Below, piece after piece: positions 46,740-57,089 of a stretch of 64,000 nucleotides of DNA. The DNA comes from Lepas anatifera (lineage: Eukaryota; Arthropoda; Thecostraca; Lepadidae), in NCBI GenBank assembly GCA_034440635.1, contig JAOTON010001929.1, positions 124,001 to 188,000 on the forward strand. Direction: 5' to 3'. The translations under genes were made by a program, and so were the position numbers. How positions within the stretch are numbered: position 1 is the stretch's first letter; each line of letters opens with the position of its first letter. The notes under the pieces were generated by a model that was not told the DNA's origin, ran no database searches, and worked only from the letters and a program-made list of their open reading frames with translations.

Positions 46740-47530
46740 TACAGGTCATAAAATCCCTATACACTTTCTTAGAACTAACCAGCTATTTCCCTCTGCATTT
46801 GGCTATGCAAACCCTGTGTAACTTGTATAGGAATAGCAAATCCTATGCACCTTGGTCCCATGCGATGAATCGTATGCGACTTGCATAGGACTACCAAAAC
46901 CTATGCACTTTAATTCTATCCCAGAGGCGCTGGAACTCGCACGCTGAGAAGGGGGATCGAGGTGCGAATTGACATTTCGGGGGCTGCCATCGATCCTTCC
47001 GGGGGTGCTGAGGGTCGATCGTAGAGTAAGGTGACAAATTTCCTACTTTGCCCTCTCCCTGGGTACGCCTATGACCAGGGTAAAAGTCATGGAAGATGTA
47101 ATTTTTCTAACATCTGCAAATATTGTGAACTTTCACCGGTATGTAAGGAAGACGTTACAGGATTGCCCCCCCTCACTGCATCCGCCTCTGCAGGTGATAG
47201 TGGTAAAATGCAAAGAAACAGATAATTGTGTGTTATTATAAATTGGGCCTTTAGAGGCCCAATTTTCATTGGAGGGGCATTCCTGATTTTCTATCGTTCC
47301 ACGACTTCCCCCACCTCCCCTCCACTTTCAACGCCCATGGACCTAAGCACATCAGGCATGATTATAAAATCCTTATCACCTTGCTTAGAACCAACTAACC
47401 CTTTCCCCTTGCATTTGGCTGGCAAATCTTATGTCACTTGCATAGGACTAGCAAATCCTATGCACCTTGGTCCCATATGATGAATCCTATGCGACTTGCA
47501 TAGGACTAGCAAACCTTATGTATCGAGTCC
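46740..47530. repeat. Two diverged copies of a CCTATGC-rich repeat
   Basis: Segments at about 46,740-46,920 and 47,340-47,530 share CCTATGCACCTTGGTCCCAT, GATGAATC and CGACTTGCATAGGACTA. The CCTATGC/GCATAGG motif recurs on both strands, giving many small inverted repeats. Confidence 0.75.
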
Positions 47531-47563
47531 TATGCGATTTGGATTCGTAAAGGAACCCTATAC

Positions 47564-47952
47564 CAGTGGCGGATCCAGGGGGGAAAGGCAATTGCCCCCC
47601 CAAACGGAAAAGCTCGGGGCAAAACTATGTTTTTGCCCCCCAAAGCGGTCGACCTCCTTTTTCCCGACTCCTTTTTAGCTTGTAAGCAAGATTTTTGTGC
47701 TTCAACTCTCAACTTGAAACATAATTAGTGAAGTTCAGTGTAAATATTGGGGCTTGGGTAGGAAAAAAGTATCTTGAGTCTATATTTTTCACCCCGTGTC
47801 GTTTTTTTCTTCTTTTGCTTTTCGTCTCCAGTTTCCAAAATCCTACCACAAAGGCATATTGTAACGCAATTTTTCACTGCGCGACGTTTTTTTTCTTGCT
47901 TTTTTCAACTTTGGTTTGCCCCTCCCAGACCACCCGGCTAGATCCGCCACTG
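47564..47952. mobile_element. hAT-like MITE with 7-8-bp target duplication
   Basis: Begins CAGTGGCGGATCCAGGGGG and ends CTAGATCCGCCACTG. It is flanked by CCCTATAC on the left and CCCTATAA on the right, an 8-bp duplication with one mismatch. The 389-bp interior is non-coding. CAGTG-type ends with 8-bp duplications are typical of hAT elements. Confidence 0.8.
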
Positions 47953-48871
47953 CCCTATAAAATCCTATAGGATTTTCAAAAAGTCCTATATATAGGACTT
48001 TTTGACTAGGGTTCGTCCCCCCAACTCGGATTCGCCCCTGCTAATCCTAAGATTTGGGAAATATTGCCGAATTGACCGGGGTTAGGGTATGTCAAGTACG
48101 ACGTGACGCTTTGCGCCGCCGTTTCTTGGTGCCAATAGAAACACCATGCCCGGAGTGCTCAGACACCTCCCACTGGGACGAGGCTGATCTTACTCTGTTC
48201 CGGAAGATTTACCACGCATACATATTGTCCGGCTCAATTTAATTTTCTCCGTAGCATTCTCCGAAGAATTTATTCCGTCTCGTCCCGAATGAAAGTTGAA
48301 AGAATGGGCTCCATCTCCCCATCCTATACAATGGTTCCTGTATCAATAGGTTCCAAAACTGTGGGAGGATGGGGTTGCGTCCTTCACTTTTCCTCGGATT
48401 TTTTTCAACTAAATCGAGAAAAAGGCTACAAATTTCGAAGCGGGACAGTGCAAAATGCGAGAATGGAGACCCGCTAAATTTCCTCTGAACTAATTCGCCT
48501 GAGTCCCCCTTAGAAAATTAGAAGGGTTTTACAATATTTGTCTTTACAAGAGAAACACCAGTTTTAGGCTGGCTCTAGACTGGCGCAGCTGTGACGTACT
48601 TTCAGACAACAGTAGGTGGGCAGTTGGGAAATCAAATAAAGAATCGAACGAATAATGAAATGATAAATAGGGGAAGTCAAGGCCCTAAAAGATAGAGGGG
48701 AAGTCGTGGGGCTGTCTTATCTAAAAAAAACATCAGGGTAAGAGAAAGTTCTCGGACATCACTTCTCTCAGTGTACATTCCTGAGCCAGCTGTGGAAGGT
48801 AGGTTGCTAGGCTTCGTGAAGGATTGCTGCGATTTCCGCTCCATATGTTACATGCTATCATACACCTTACC
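47953..48871. other. No gene seen
   Basis: Short open frames without domain signals. The stretch ends with CACCTTACC, the left target duplication of the 5.2-kb transposon. Confidence 0.4.
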
Positions 48872-49099
48872 GGTATTATGGTAGTAGGCAGATCACATCT
48901 CGCGATTCAAAGGATCACATTAGAAGGTCCACTGATCAAAGGGTCTAATGTTTATAGGCTCTACACTTTGAAAGTTAGACCTTTTGAATAAGAAGTCCAA
49001 CGTTCAAAAGGTCCAAAAAGGCGTGCTCAGATGCATGACAGTGGGGTGCATGATGCCGCAGAGGCGTGCTAAGACACATGATAATAGGAGGAAATGAGG

Positions 49100-49400
49100 G
49101 TTAGGTTAGGTTAGGTTAAGTTAGGTTAGGTTAGGTTAGGTTAGGTTAGGTTAGGTTAGGTTAGGTTAGGTTAGGTTAGGTTAGGTTAGGTTAGGTTAGG
49201 TTAGGTTAGGTTAGGTTAGGTTAGGTTAGGTTAGGTTAGGTTAGGTTAGGTTAGGTTAGGTTAGGTTAGGTTAGGTTGGGTTAGGTTAGGTTAGGTTAGG
49301 TTAGGTTAGGTTAGGTTAGGTTAGTTAGGTTAGGTTAGGTTAGGTTAGGTTAGGTTAGGTTAGGTTAGGTTTAGGTTTAGGTCAGGTCAGGTCAGGTCAG
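49100..49400. repeat. (TTAGG)n then (TCAGG)n array, left arm
   Basis: About 55 TTAGG units with a few variants, followed by four TCAGG units, in the left arm of the 5.2-kb transposon. Confidence 0.96.
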
Positions 49401-51047
49401 TTGTGCATGCCCTTGGTCCCTACTTCCTAAACTGGGGATATCACCCCTTTTTCCAGATTCTGAGTGTGGCTCTGGTCTGGGTACCACTTTGGGAAATGTT
49501 TTAGAAATATCCCCACATTCTGCAAGAAAATCCCAAGAGGTGAAACAGACAGAAGGACGGAGGGTTAGAGGAGTAGCATAAAGTGGTACTCAGACCAGAG
49601 GTGCACTCAGATTCTGGAAAGAGGGGTGATATCCCCAGACTAGGAAATAGGGATCAAGGGCATACACCAGTCTGCAGAATGTGGCAGATTTCGACGAGAT
49701 CTCGTTAGGGCAGCCTCGGGACAGACCTACCGATTTGGGGCAGCTTTTGGTCGATCTTGGGGCAGATGGGGGCTCTTGGGGCAGGAACTAGTACTTGGGG
49801 CAGCGGTCGGTACGGGCAATCACCGAGGGAAGAAGAAAAATAATGAAAAGGAACGACAATGATTAGTTAAAGTTGCGCTGTAAGAGCTGAATTGTCTCAA
49901 AAGCGTCATGTTTGTCGTCTAGAGAAATATGGTTAAAAGATACCAAACAAAGGAAATTTTTAATAGATGTAAAGCCAAAGTTCCTGGAAGTGAATAAAAA
50001 ATCAGGCAACAGGCGCCTTTCTAAAGCTAAATTTAAATTTATTTTCTAAATTTGTAATCTAAACCTAGTTTTAGTTACAAAAAACAATCCTAGAACTCGA
50101 AATAAAATTTCCCTGTATGTAGTTTTTTGCATTTCCTCTGCTAGGTTGGGATCGCCAAAGGCCGGCAAATCGGGTCTATGTCAAAAGGTCCACTGTTCAA
50201 AGGGTCCACCGTTCAAAAGAAAATCATGCCAGCCCCCTCCCCTAAGAACAAATGCTAGTCAGTGATGTGACGTCACAAAAGCGTCACGGGAATCTTTCTT
50301 CAATTGGGTCTTGTGAAAACTAGGGGTGAAAATATTCCAAATTTTGTCATGCTTTCATGCAAATGTTAGAAAATGGAAGGGGGAAATGCTTTAGCTGTGG
50401 AAAAAAATTATTATTTATCGAATTTAGTTATCAATTGAAATATTTTTTTTAACTATTGATTATACGAGCGTGAAAGCAGTGGCAAATGACGTCTCTAAGG
50501 GAAAATACTTTGCTTGTAAATATACCTTTGAATAAAAGTATTCTTGAAGTCGTGTATCATGAATGCAAGATAGCTGCTGCTGTGCGTGGAGGGTAGGGTG
50601 TCCCAAGCCTTATAAGTGTAAAATCAACTTGGTGGTATCGATGTCAGCACACTTCGCCCCTGTTCGTATATGTGTAGAAATGATTCTGAGAAAGTTTCAT
50701 CAAAATCGGTCAGTATTTTTTGGTAGCACAAAATTATCGATTTTTTTCAAGAAAACGTCACGAAGGAGAAAAAGGTAAAATATGGAGGATAATTTATTCC
50801 AAGACGAGGTCCAGACACAAGTTATGGCAATAACATAAACTAACAAGTCTTTGGTCTCTTAAGGCCCGTTCACCAACTCTTGAGCCATTTGGAGATGTCC
50901 TTGTCTTAGGCCTTGGTCTTTGCCTGCTCCTGTGTCTTGTGGAGTCTGGGAGGAGCTGTGTCTGGGAGGAGCGGCGTCTCTAATCAGCAGGAGCTGCGTC
51001 CGCTAATGAGTCTCCGGTCCGTGAAGCGTCTCTTCAGCACATCTGTC

Positions 51048-53171
51048 TTAGCAGTCTTTGATCACCTTGGTCTTCAACTGCTCCTTTGTCTTCCTTGGCA
51101 CTGCCCGTGTGTGGAGCGGGACTGCTTGCAGAAGGAACTGCGTCTGCTCCTCACTCTTAGTCCGCCGACCAAGGAATCGCTTTACCAGGGCGATGCCACG
51201 CTCGGCTACGTCGTTACTTACACGGAGGGTGGCAACCCGCTTCCGGGCCAGCTGATACATGGGGTTGGATGGCCATGTTGTCACATTTTCGTCGAGGAAG
51301 GTCTGATCTCCCAGAAGGCCTTTGATGAGGTTCGACGACCGGACCGTTGCCCAGGTGGAAAGTGGCCTCTGGAGGTTGAGATTTTTCCCCTGAAGTCGTG
51401 AGCTAACCTTCAAGGCCGGTTGTGTTTTCATGGCCTGAACGATGGCGATCTTCTCCCCCTCGTCTACTCTCTCGTCGAAGAGCGCCAGTCCGATCAGGTC
51501 ATCCGACATGTACCACAGATGTCGGCGCATGGCCCGGTCGGCGACGGCAGCCACGCTCCGATCCTCATAGTCTGCTAGGTCACGGATGAAGTCGCTGTCG
51601 TTCTTCGGGGCGTGGGCGGCAATGGTCGCTTCGTTCCAGTACTTGATGTACACCATTGCCACGAACATCGAGACTTTCATCATTCCCTCCTTTTCCCGAC
51701 TGGTCAGTTTGAGCTGATCGGCGAAGAGCGTGATCTTGATGGCGTAGATCCCTTTCGCCATCCAGCGGGCCATGTGATACGCGCCAGGAGCTCTGAAATA
51801 CTTCGGCATGTCACCGCCCAGGAACACGAGGCATAGCTGGATCAACTCTTGGTAGTCCTCGCGCGGATGAGATCCAGCCCCCAAGAGCTGGCGCAAGAGG
51901 TTGGTCATGGACTGACGTCGGGTTTTCTGCTCGGCCGACAAGGAGTCAGCGTCCAAGGGCCTGACCTTGCTCTGGTCGATTAGTGGCCATCGTGCCTGCA
52001 GCTTCTTGAAGAGGGCAATATCCGGGCCAGAAGAAGGACCATAGCAGCATTGGAAGACGTCCTGCAGCACAACCTCATAGACATGGTGTCGGCATGCCAA
52101 CCAGAGCAGGGGGCGGTTTAGCTCACGCTCGATCCGCGCACACGCCCCTTTCACGAGCCCAGTATTGGACGCCGTGGTGTCGAACCCCATGCCAATGATG
52201 CGGGTTTCCAGGTCATTCTCCCGAACAAGCTTGAAGACAGTCTCGGCCACGGCTCTTCCTGTTCCATCAGCGGAGACAGGGACGCCCAGGAGTTCCTCTG
52301 TGTCCTCCCCCGTGACCAAGACTGCAATTCTCTCCTCCAGTGACTTACCGTTCGTGATATTAGGAAGGAGCTTTCCGTCCCAGTGGAGGACCAAGGGTAC
52401 TTCCGTGTCCCAGCTCCGTGAAGCCGCGATCTTCTCTCTGTTCTTTACTCGAGCGCGGTGAACAGAGGAGCGGGACAAGGTCAGTTCGTCGATGTTATGT
52501 CCAAGAGCGATGGCAGCCGCTGCGAATGACGAGGTGGCAGCCCGAACCGACAGGTTGTCCCGATCCCATGCCAGGGTCATCTCCTTGTTTAGCTTGTTCG
52601 CTGGACGGTGAAGACGCTGTACTTTCGCAGGCGTTGGACCGAGGAACGTATCATCGTCAGATTCGGTCGACGATGACGACTCCGAAGATGTCTCGAGAAT
52701 GACATCCTTCTCCAGGCGCATAGTAGAAACAGCTGCGGCCTCCGTTTCTCGTCGGTCGATCTCTCGCTTCCTCTTCAGCCAGGCCCGTTCCTGCTTCTTC
52801 ACTGAAGTTTGGTCGACCCCAGCCATTGAAGAGCTCATTCTGTCTTCCCTTTGGGACCTCAGGAACTCCTTGTCCTCCTCTGGTATGTTTGAGGTCAGGG
52901 CATTCGCGTGGGCCACGTCGAAGACTTCTTCTAAAGAATCTTTGAAAATCCCTCGCTTTGTCACCTCCGTCTCTGTCATGCGATCCTTCAGCTTCTTGAT
53001 TCCTTTGAAGTCGCTGAAAAGCTTTAAGATTTTCTTTTTGACGTACGATGAATCAGATGCGGGGACATTAGCCTTCTGCCACACGTCAAGAATCTTACTG
53101 GTGGTAGATCCAGAAGCTGTCGCGACAACCTCCTTCAAATCCACATGATGGTACATTAATACTGCCAACAC
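51048..53171 (-). CDS. Transposase-like protein of the 9-bp-TSD transposon
   Basis: 707 codons, the only large ORF of the element. The frame stays open upstream to 53,255 (encoding SSETFPGNRLPSRKEVLAV) with no ATG, so an upstream exon or a later start (ATG in VLMYHH) is likely. Residues about 100-200 are basic then Ser/Glu-rich. A candidate RNase H-fold (DDE) core follows: HWDGK (D265), GMGFDTTASNTG (D331), ACRHHVYE (360-366) with a Cys/His pattern, a long helical insertion, and NDVAERGIALVKRFLGRR (E657) near the C-terminus. This D-D-(C/H)-E layout is like hAT-type transposases, but I cannot place the family. No stop or frameshift is visible in the ORF, so the copy may be recent. It would cut and paste the element using the long inverted arms. 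Confidence 0.7.
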   Translation of the reverse strand: MLAVLMYHHVDLKEVVATASGSTTSKILDVWQKANVPASDSSYVKKKILKLFSDFKGIKKLKDRMTETEVTKRGIFKDSLEEVFDVAHANALTSNIPEEDKEFLRSQREDRMSSSMAGVDQTSVKKQERAWLKRKREIDRRETEAAAVSTMRLEKDVILETSSESSSSTESDDDTFLGPTPAKVQRLHRPANKLNKEMTLAWDRDNLSVRAATSSFAAAAIALGHNIDELTLSRSSVHRARVKNREKIAASRSWDTEVPLVLHWDGKLLPNITNGKSLEERIAVLVTGEDTEELLGVPVSADGTGRAVAETVFKLVRENDLETRIIGMGFDTTASNTGLVKGACARIERELNRPLLWLACRHHVYEVVLQDVFQCCYGPSSGPDIALFKKLQARWPLIDQSKVRPLDADSLSAEQKTRRQSMTNLLRQLLGAGSHPREDYQELIQLCLVFLGGDMPKYFRAPGAYHMARWMAKGIYAIKITLFADQLKLTSREKEGMMKVSMFVAMVYIKYWNEATIAAHAPKNDSDFIRDLADYEDRSVAAVADRAMRRHLWYMSDDLIGLALFDERVDEGEKIAIVQAMKTQPALKVSSRLQGKNLNLQRPLSTWATVRSSNLIKGLLGDQTFLDENVTTWPSNPMYQLARKRVATLRVSNDVAERGIALVKRFLGRRTKSEEQTQFLLQAVPLHTRAVPRKTKEQLKTKVIKDC

Positions 53172-53662
53172 CTCCTTCCGAGACGGAAGCCTGTTGCCAG
53201 GAAAGGTCTCGGAAGAGTTCAGATCAAAAAGCGGATCTTTTGACCGCCGATAGCATCAATGCTCAAGGTGGTCAATATCACTCCTGTCACACAAAGTCGA
53301 CATTTTGTGCTACCAGTAAATATACCCGAAATGAAATAAAACTTTACAAAATGTATTTTCACATGAGAGGTAACCGGGGCGTCATGTGCTGGAAAGTTTA
53401 TCACCACTTTGAATTTTCTGGGACACCCTAGTGGAGGGTCGTGAGTGCGTTGCCATCGTCGAGTTGGATGCACGGTTTTCTTTCATTTCTGGGTGTTTCG
53501 TTTAAAATGGAGTAGATAAACATATATCGGTAAAAATACCCCCCCCGTGGGAGGAGTCTGCCCCAGCATCCAAATTTCTGCCCCAATTGGGGCAGGCTTT
53601 GGGCTGCCCCAAGCGCCTCGTCGAGTCGCCTGCCACGTTCTGCAGACTGGGGCATACACACC

Positions 53663-53797
53663 TGACCTGACCTGACCTAACCTGACCTGACCTGACCTGA
53701 CCTAACCTAACCTAACCTAACATAACCCTAACCTAACCTAACCTAACCTAACCTAAACCTAAACATAACCTAAACCTAACCTAACCTAACCTAACCC
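53663..53797. repeat. (CCTGA)n/(CCTAA)n array, right arm
   Basis: The inverted counterpart of the left-arm arrays: CCTGACCTGACC followed by CCTAACCTAACC with variants. It is shorter and more irregular than the left arm. Confidence 0.95.
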
Positions 53798-54761
53798 TCA
53801 TTTCCTCATATTATCATGTGTCTTAGCACGCCTCTGTGGCATCATGCACCCCACTCTCATGATGCATCTGAGCACGCCTCTTTGGAGCTTTTGAATGCTG
53901 GACTTCTTATTCAAAAGGTCTAACTTTCAAAGGGTAGAACCTATGAACATTAGACCTTTTGAACTTTGGACATTCTGATGTGATCCTTTTGAACCGTGAG
54001 ATGTGATCTGCCTACTACCATAATACCCACCTTACCTTACCTTACCTAGGGATTTCGGAAATTGGAGTCCATGATGGCCTGCTGGCTCCGGTCACTAACA
54101 AGCTCAGGTGTAAGAAGTCAATACTGGGTCATTCTCAGGACGTAGGCCTGAGTGTGATTACTTGAAGTCTGCTCATTTCAGGGATCGTAATGGTCAGTCT
54201 GGAACATCATATCTTAGGAGCACCCAATGGTTGTCAAGTCTCGCCTTGAAATGATTCAGAATAGGAGCATCTACAACAGAACTTGGCAGGGAATTCCAGT
54301 CCTTCACTATACAAACACCAAATGAGGCTCTCCGAGTTCTACTCGCACCACGAGGCTTCTGCAACTTCCATCGATGCCCACAAGTGCGAGCAGTGGTGTC
54401 CAGATGGAAGAACTGATTTGGGTCCTGATCTATAGGTTCATGTAGAAGTTTGTAAGCCTGTACCATATCACCACCGCGTCTCCTGAAGTACAAGGATGGC
54501 AACTCTAGCTTCCTTAACCTCTCTGTGTACGGGAGGCCTCTGAGGGAGCTAACAGTATTATGGTAGTACGCAGATCACATCTCGCGGTCCAAAAGGATCA
54601 CATCAAAAGGCCCACAGCTCATAGGTTCTACCGCTCAAAAGGTCCAACTTTAAAAAAGTCCAACGTTCAAAAGGTCCAAAGAGGCGTGATCAGATACACG
54701 AGAGTGGGGTGTATGATGCCGCAGAGGCGTGCTAAGACACCTGATAACAGGAGGCAATGAG

Positions 54762-54976
54762 GGTTAGGGTAGGGTAGGGTAGGGTGGGGTGGGGTGGGGT
54801 GGGGTAGGGTAGGGTGGGGTGGGGTGGGGTAGGGTAGGGTAGGGTAGGGTAGGGTAGGGTAGGGTAGGGTAGGGTAGGGTAGGGTAGGGTAGGGTAGGGT
54901 AGGGTAGGGTAGGGTAGGTCAGGTCAGGTCAGGTCAGGTCAGGTCAGGTCAGGTCAGGTCAGGTCAGGTCAGGTTT
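54762..54976. repeat. (GGGTA/GGGTG)n then (GGTCA)n array
   Basis: The left arm of the 991-bp foldback carries AGGGT and GGGGT units instead of TTAGG, followed by about 12 TCAGG-type units. Confidence 0.95.
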
Positions 54977-55267
54977 AGGTTAGGTCAGGTCAGGTCAGTT
55001 CAATTGTGTATGCCCTTGGTCCCTATTTCCTAGTATGGGGATATCACCCCTCTTTCCAGAATCTGAGTGCACCTCTGGTCTGGGTACCACTTTACACTAC
55101 TTCAACTTCCCCTCCTTCCATCTGTTTCATCTCTAGGGATTTTCTTGCAGAATATGGGGATATTTCTAAAACATTTCGAAAAGTGGTACCCAGACTAGAG
55201 GCGCACTCAGATTCTGGAAAGAGGGTTGATATCCCCAAACTAGGAAAGAGGGACTAAGGGCATACAC

Positions 55268-55340
55268 AACTGACCTGACCTGACCTGACCTGACCTGACC
55301 TGACCTAACCTAACCTAACCTAACCTAACCTAACCTAACC
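55268..55340. repeat. (CCTGA)n/(CCTAA)n array
   Basis: The right arm of the 991-bp foldback has about seven CCTGA and eight CCTAA units, so the two arms of the same element differ in pentamer type. Confidence 0.95.
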
Positions 55341-55750
55341 CTCATTGCTTCCTATTATCAGGTGTCTTAGCACGCCTCTGCGGCATCATGCACCCCACTC
55401 TCACGCATCTGAGCACGCCTCTTTGGACCTTTTGAATGTTGGACTTAAAGTTTGACATTTTGAGCGGTAGAACATATGAACTGTGGACCTTCTGATGTGA
55501 TCCTTTTGAACCGCGAGATGTGATCTGCCTACTACCATAATACCGGAGCTAACCATACGGGTAGCACGACGCTGAACCTTTTCTACCATCGTCTCATTGG
55601 CTTGGTTGAAAGGTCCCCAAGAAGCATTCCCATATTCAAGCAAAGGGCGGACAAGTGTCTTGTACAACAGGGGTAAGGTGACATTGTCAATCTGGGCAAA
55701 CAAGCGTCGAATTACTGCAGCAACTCTGGTCGCTTTGGAAGCAGTCTAGA

Positions 55751-56027
55751 AGCTGGTAAACATAACACACTGTTAATGTAAACTCATGGAACTCATGGAA
55801 CCCTACACTGTTAATGTAAACTGGCATTGATTGTGAGGTTATGCTGTCAGTCACCTACTTTTGTTAACACCTTCAGACGATGTGCACCAGCAATCTAGAA
55901 TTCTCACAGACTGACACCACTATTTGCTGAAAATTTGAACAAAGCCATAATTAACCTGCAAGAAAAATATCATTCAACCCTAACCATACTCAGACAACCA
56001 TACCATACTCAGATAACCCCTAACCCA
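55751..56027. other. No gene seen; flank of the gypsy-type element
   Basis: Contains a small direct repeat (CACTGTTAATGTAAACT twice, 55,770-55,823) and several CATACTCAGA repeats before the LTR-like end. Confidence 0.4.
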
Positions 56028-56085
56028 ACTCAGACAAAGAATACCTTGCTGGCAGAGTTTATTCCGTAGAAATGAAGAAATAATA
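56028..56085 (-). repeat. LTR-end segment, inverted relative to 60,684-60,741
   Basis: 58 bp, 57 identical to the reverse complement of 60,684-60,741. Includes the AATAAA-like site of the 3' LTR. Confidence 0.93.
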
Positions 56086-56262
56086 GGAGAGCAGTCTGAA
56101 AGAAGAGCGCCGTAATCAGACATGCAGCTAGCCATCAACAAGCGCTGACTGGCATACACAAAGGCACATGCTAGCAGGCATAACGTGCATACATGCAGGG
56201 GTCCTGGCCGACATGCGGTGAAGGCTATGGACAAGCTCATGCAATGCCACATCACAACATCA
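56086..56262 (-). repeat. Probable 3' LTR body
   Basis: On the - strand it starts TGATGTTGTGATGTGGC directly after a purine tract and runs into the 58-bp LTR-end segment. The exact LTR end is not defined because no direct partner is present. Confidence 0.5.
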
Positions 56263-56299
56263 TTTCCCCCCTAAAAAGAGACCAGAGGCTCAAAGCTAA

Positions 56300-56923
56300 C
56301 TATGGCTCATAATCTCTGAGGTGAGCTGGTGGTCGCCTATTTCGGGGCGGGTTCCGCCTTCCCTCCAACCTCGGAGACATCAACTCGGTTCCAACACCAG
56401 CAACTTCATTGGGAACACCAGACCGCGGCAACTGACGGGTCACTGGAACGTGTAAGGTATCCGGCACAGCACCACACACGGGTGGGGGCGGCGGCTGCAG
56501 CACAGCAGCTAGACTGCACGCACCGTCAAGCCCGCTCGGATCTACGGGTGCGCCTGTTGGTACACACACAGCACTGGGTGTCACCCCCTCTGTAGCATAC
56601 TTTTTACAGCGATTCAAATGCACTACTTTGTCTTTCTTACTCATCCTCAACAAAACATTTGCATCGCGTCGGGACAGAACAAGAAAAGACCCATCATACA
56701 TCGGGTCTAGGGAGGAATGCCACATTTCTCTTCGGAGGTACACATAATCTCCGGGACGCACATCGCTATCCTTCTTACCCTGGTCATAGTATTGTTTTGA
56801 TTTGACATGAGCCCTGGGCGGTGTTTTCGGAAGCCTGCTTGTGGATACTACCGAGACTGTGGCGTGTCTCTTCAATGTGTGCTCTGGGACTAACTCCCAA
56901 CTCGGACGCCTCATCTGCCCCAT
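56300..56923 (-). pseudogene. Integrase C-terminal part of gypsy-type element
   Basis: Encodes SKQYYDQGKKDSDVRPGDYV and a DPMYDGSFLVL stretch, the usual region after the catalytic core of Ty3/gypsy integrase, followed by a Pro-rich tail. It lies in a different frame from the catalytic part upstream, so the gene is broken between them (56,923-57,090). Confidence 0.75.
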
Positions 56924-57089
56924 GCACGCTCACCTCCGGAAGCGCACGCAACTTTCCCACCGTACATCAGTTCATTAGGCTGAAATCCGATAGAAGAGTT
57001 AGGCAATGAATTATATATACAACTGACCTCGCTGGGAACGGACAGCCACTGTGTTTGTTCCATCTGACGTTGTTGCAGTTTGCATCTGA

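Larger units (their letters stand above)
48872..54027 (-). mobile_element. 5,156-bp DNA transposon with 9-bp target duplication and telomere-like arrays in its arms
   Basis: Starts GGTATTATGGTAGTAGGCAG and ends with its inverse. Perfect 9-bp direct repeats CACCTTACC flank it (48,863-48,871 and 54,028-54,036). Each arm has, from outside in: the short terminal repeat, several roughly 15-bp TTCAAAAGGTCCAA-type units, a CGTGCTCAGATGCAT segment, a TTAGG array, then a TCAGG array and a GGGGCAG-rich segment. The left arm also contains a hairpin-like block (49,405-49,672). A single large ORF on the - strand is transposase-like. It sits in the 3' tail of a LINE fragment. The 9-bp duplication argues against hAT (8) and piggyBac (TTAA). 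I do not recognise the superfamily with confidence. Confidence 0.85.
54554..55544. mobile_element. 991-bp foldback, non-autonomous relative of the 5.2-kb transposon
   Basis: Ends AGTATTATGG and CCATAATACC. Perfect 9-bp duplication GGAGCTAAC at 54,545-54,553 and 55,545-55,553. It is almost entirely inverted repeat: 15-bp TTCAAAAGGTCCAA units, the AGGCGTGCTAAGACAC block, pentamer arrays, and a central hairpin whose arms both contain GGTCTGGGTACC-like and CTTTCCAGAATCTGAGTG sequences. It has no coding capacity. Confidence 0.9.
54194..55747 (-). pseudogene. C-terminal part of LINE reverse transcriptase, interrupted
   Basis: The coding pieces are 55,747-55,554 and 54,553-54,194 on the - strand. 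Removing 54,554-55,544 plus one 9-bp duplication gives a continuous frame across MVSSLRGLP. The upstream catalytic domain is absent, so it cannot be functional. Confidence 0.75.
54028..55750 (-). mobile_element. Non-LTR retrotransposon fragment (CR1/L2-like), hit by two copies of the same transposon family
   Basis: On the - strand the frame AAVIRRLFAQIDNVTLPLLY (about 55,690) and LVRPLLEYGNASWGPFNQAN precede the 991-bp insertion. After it come the TERLRKLELPSLYFRRR motif and VKDWNSLPSSVVDAPILNHF, ending in a stop at 54,194. These are typical of the C-terminal region of CR1/L2-type reverse transcriptases. The 3' tail is a short AGGTA tandem (54,030-54,048), and the 5.2-kb transposon landed in it. 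The fragment is truncated at its 5' end near 55,750. Confidence 0.75.

Noticed and set aside
51048..53171. Firm hAT assignment for the transposase
   Set aside because: The D-D-Cys/His-E layout is suggestive, but both copies show 9-bp rather than 8-bp duplications and I cannot confirm the family by eye.
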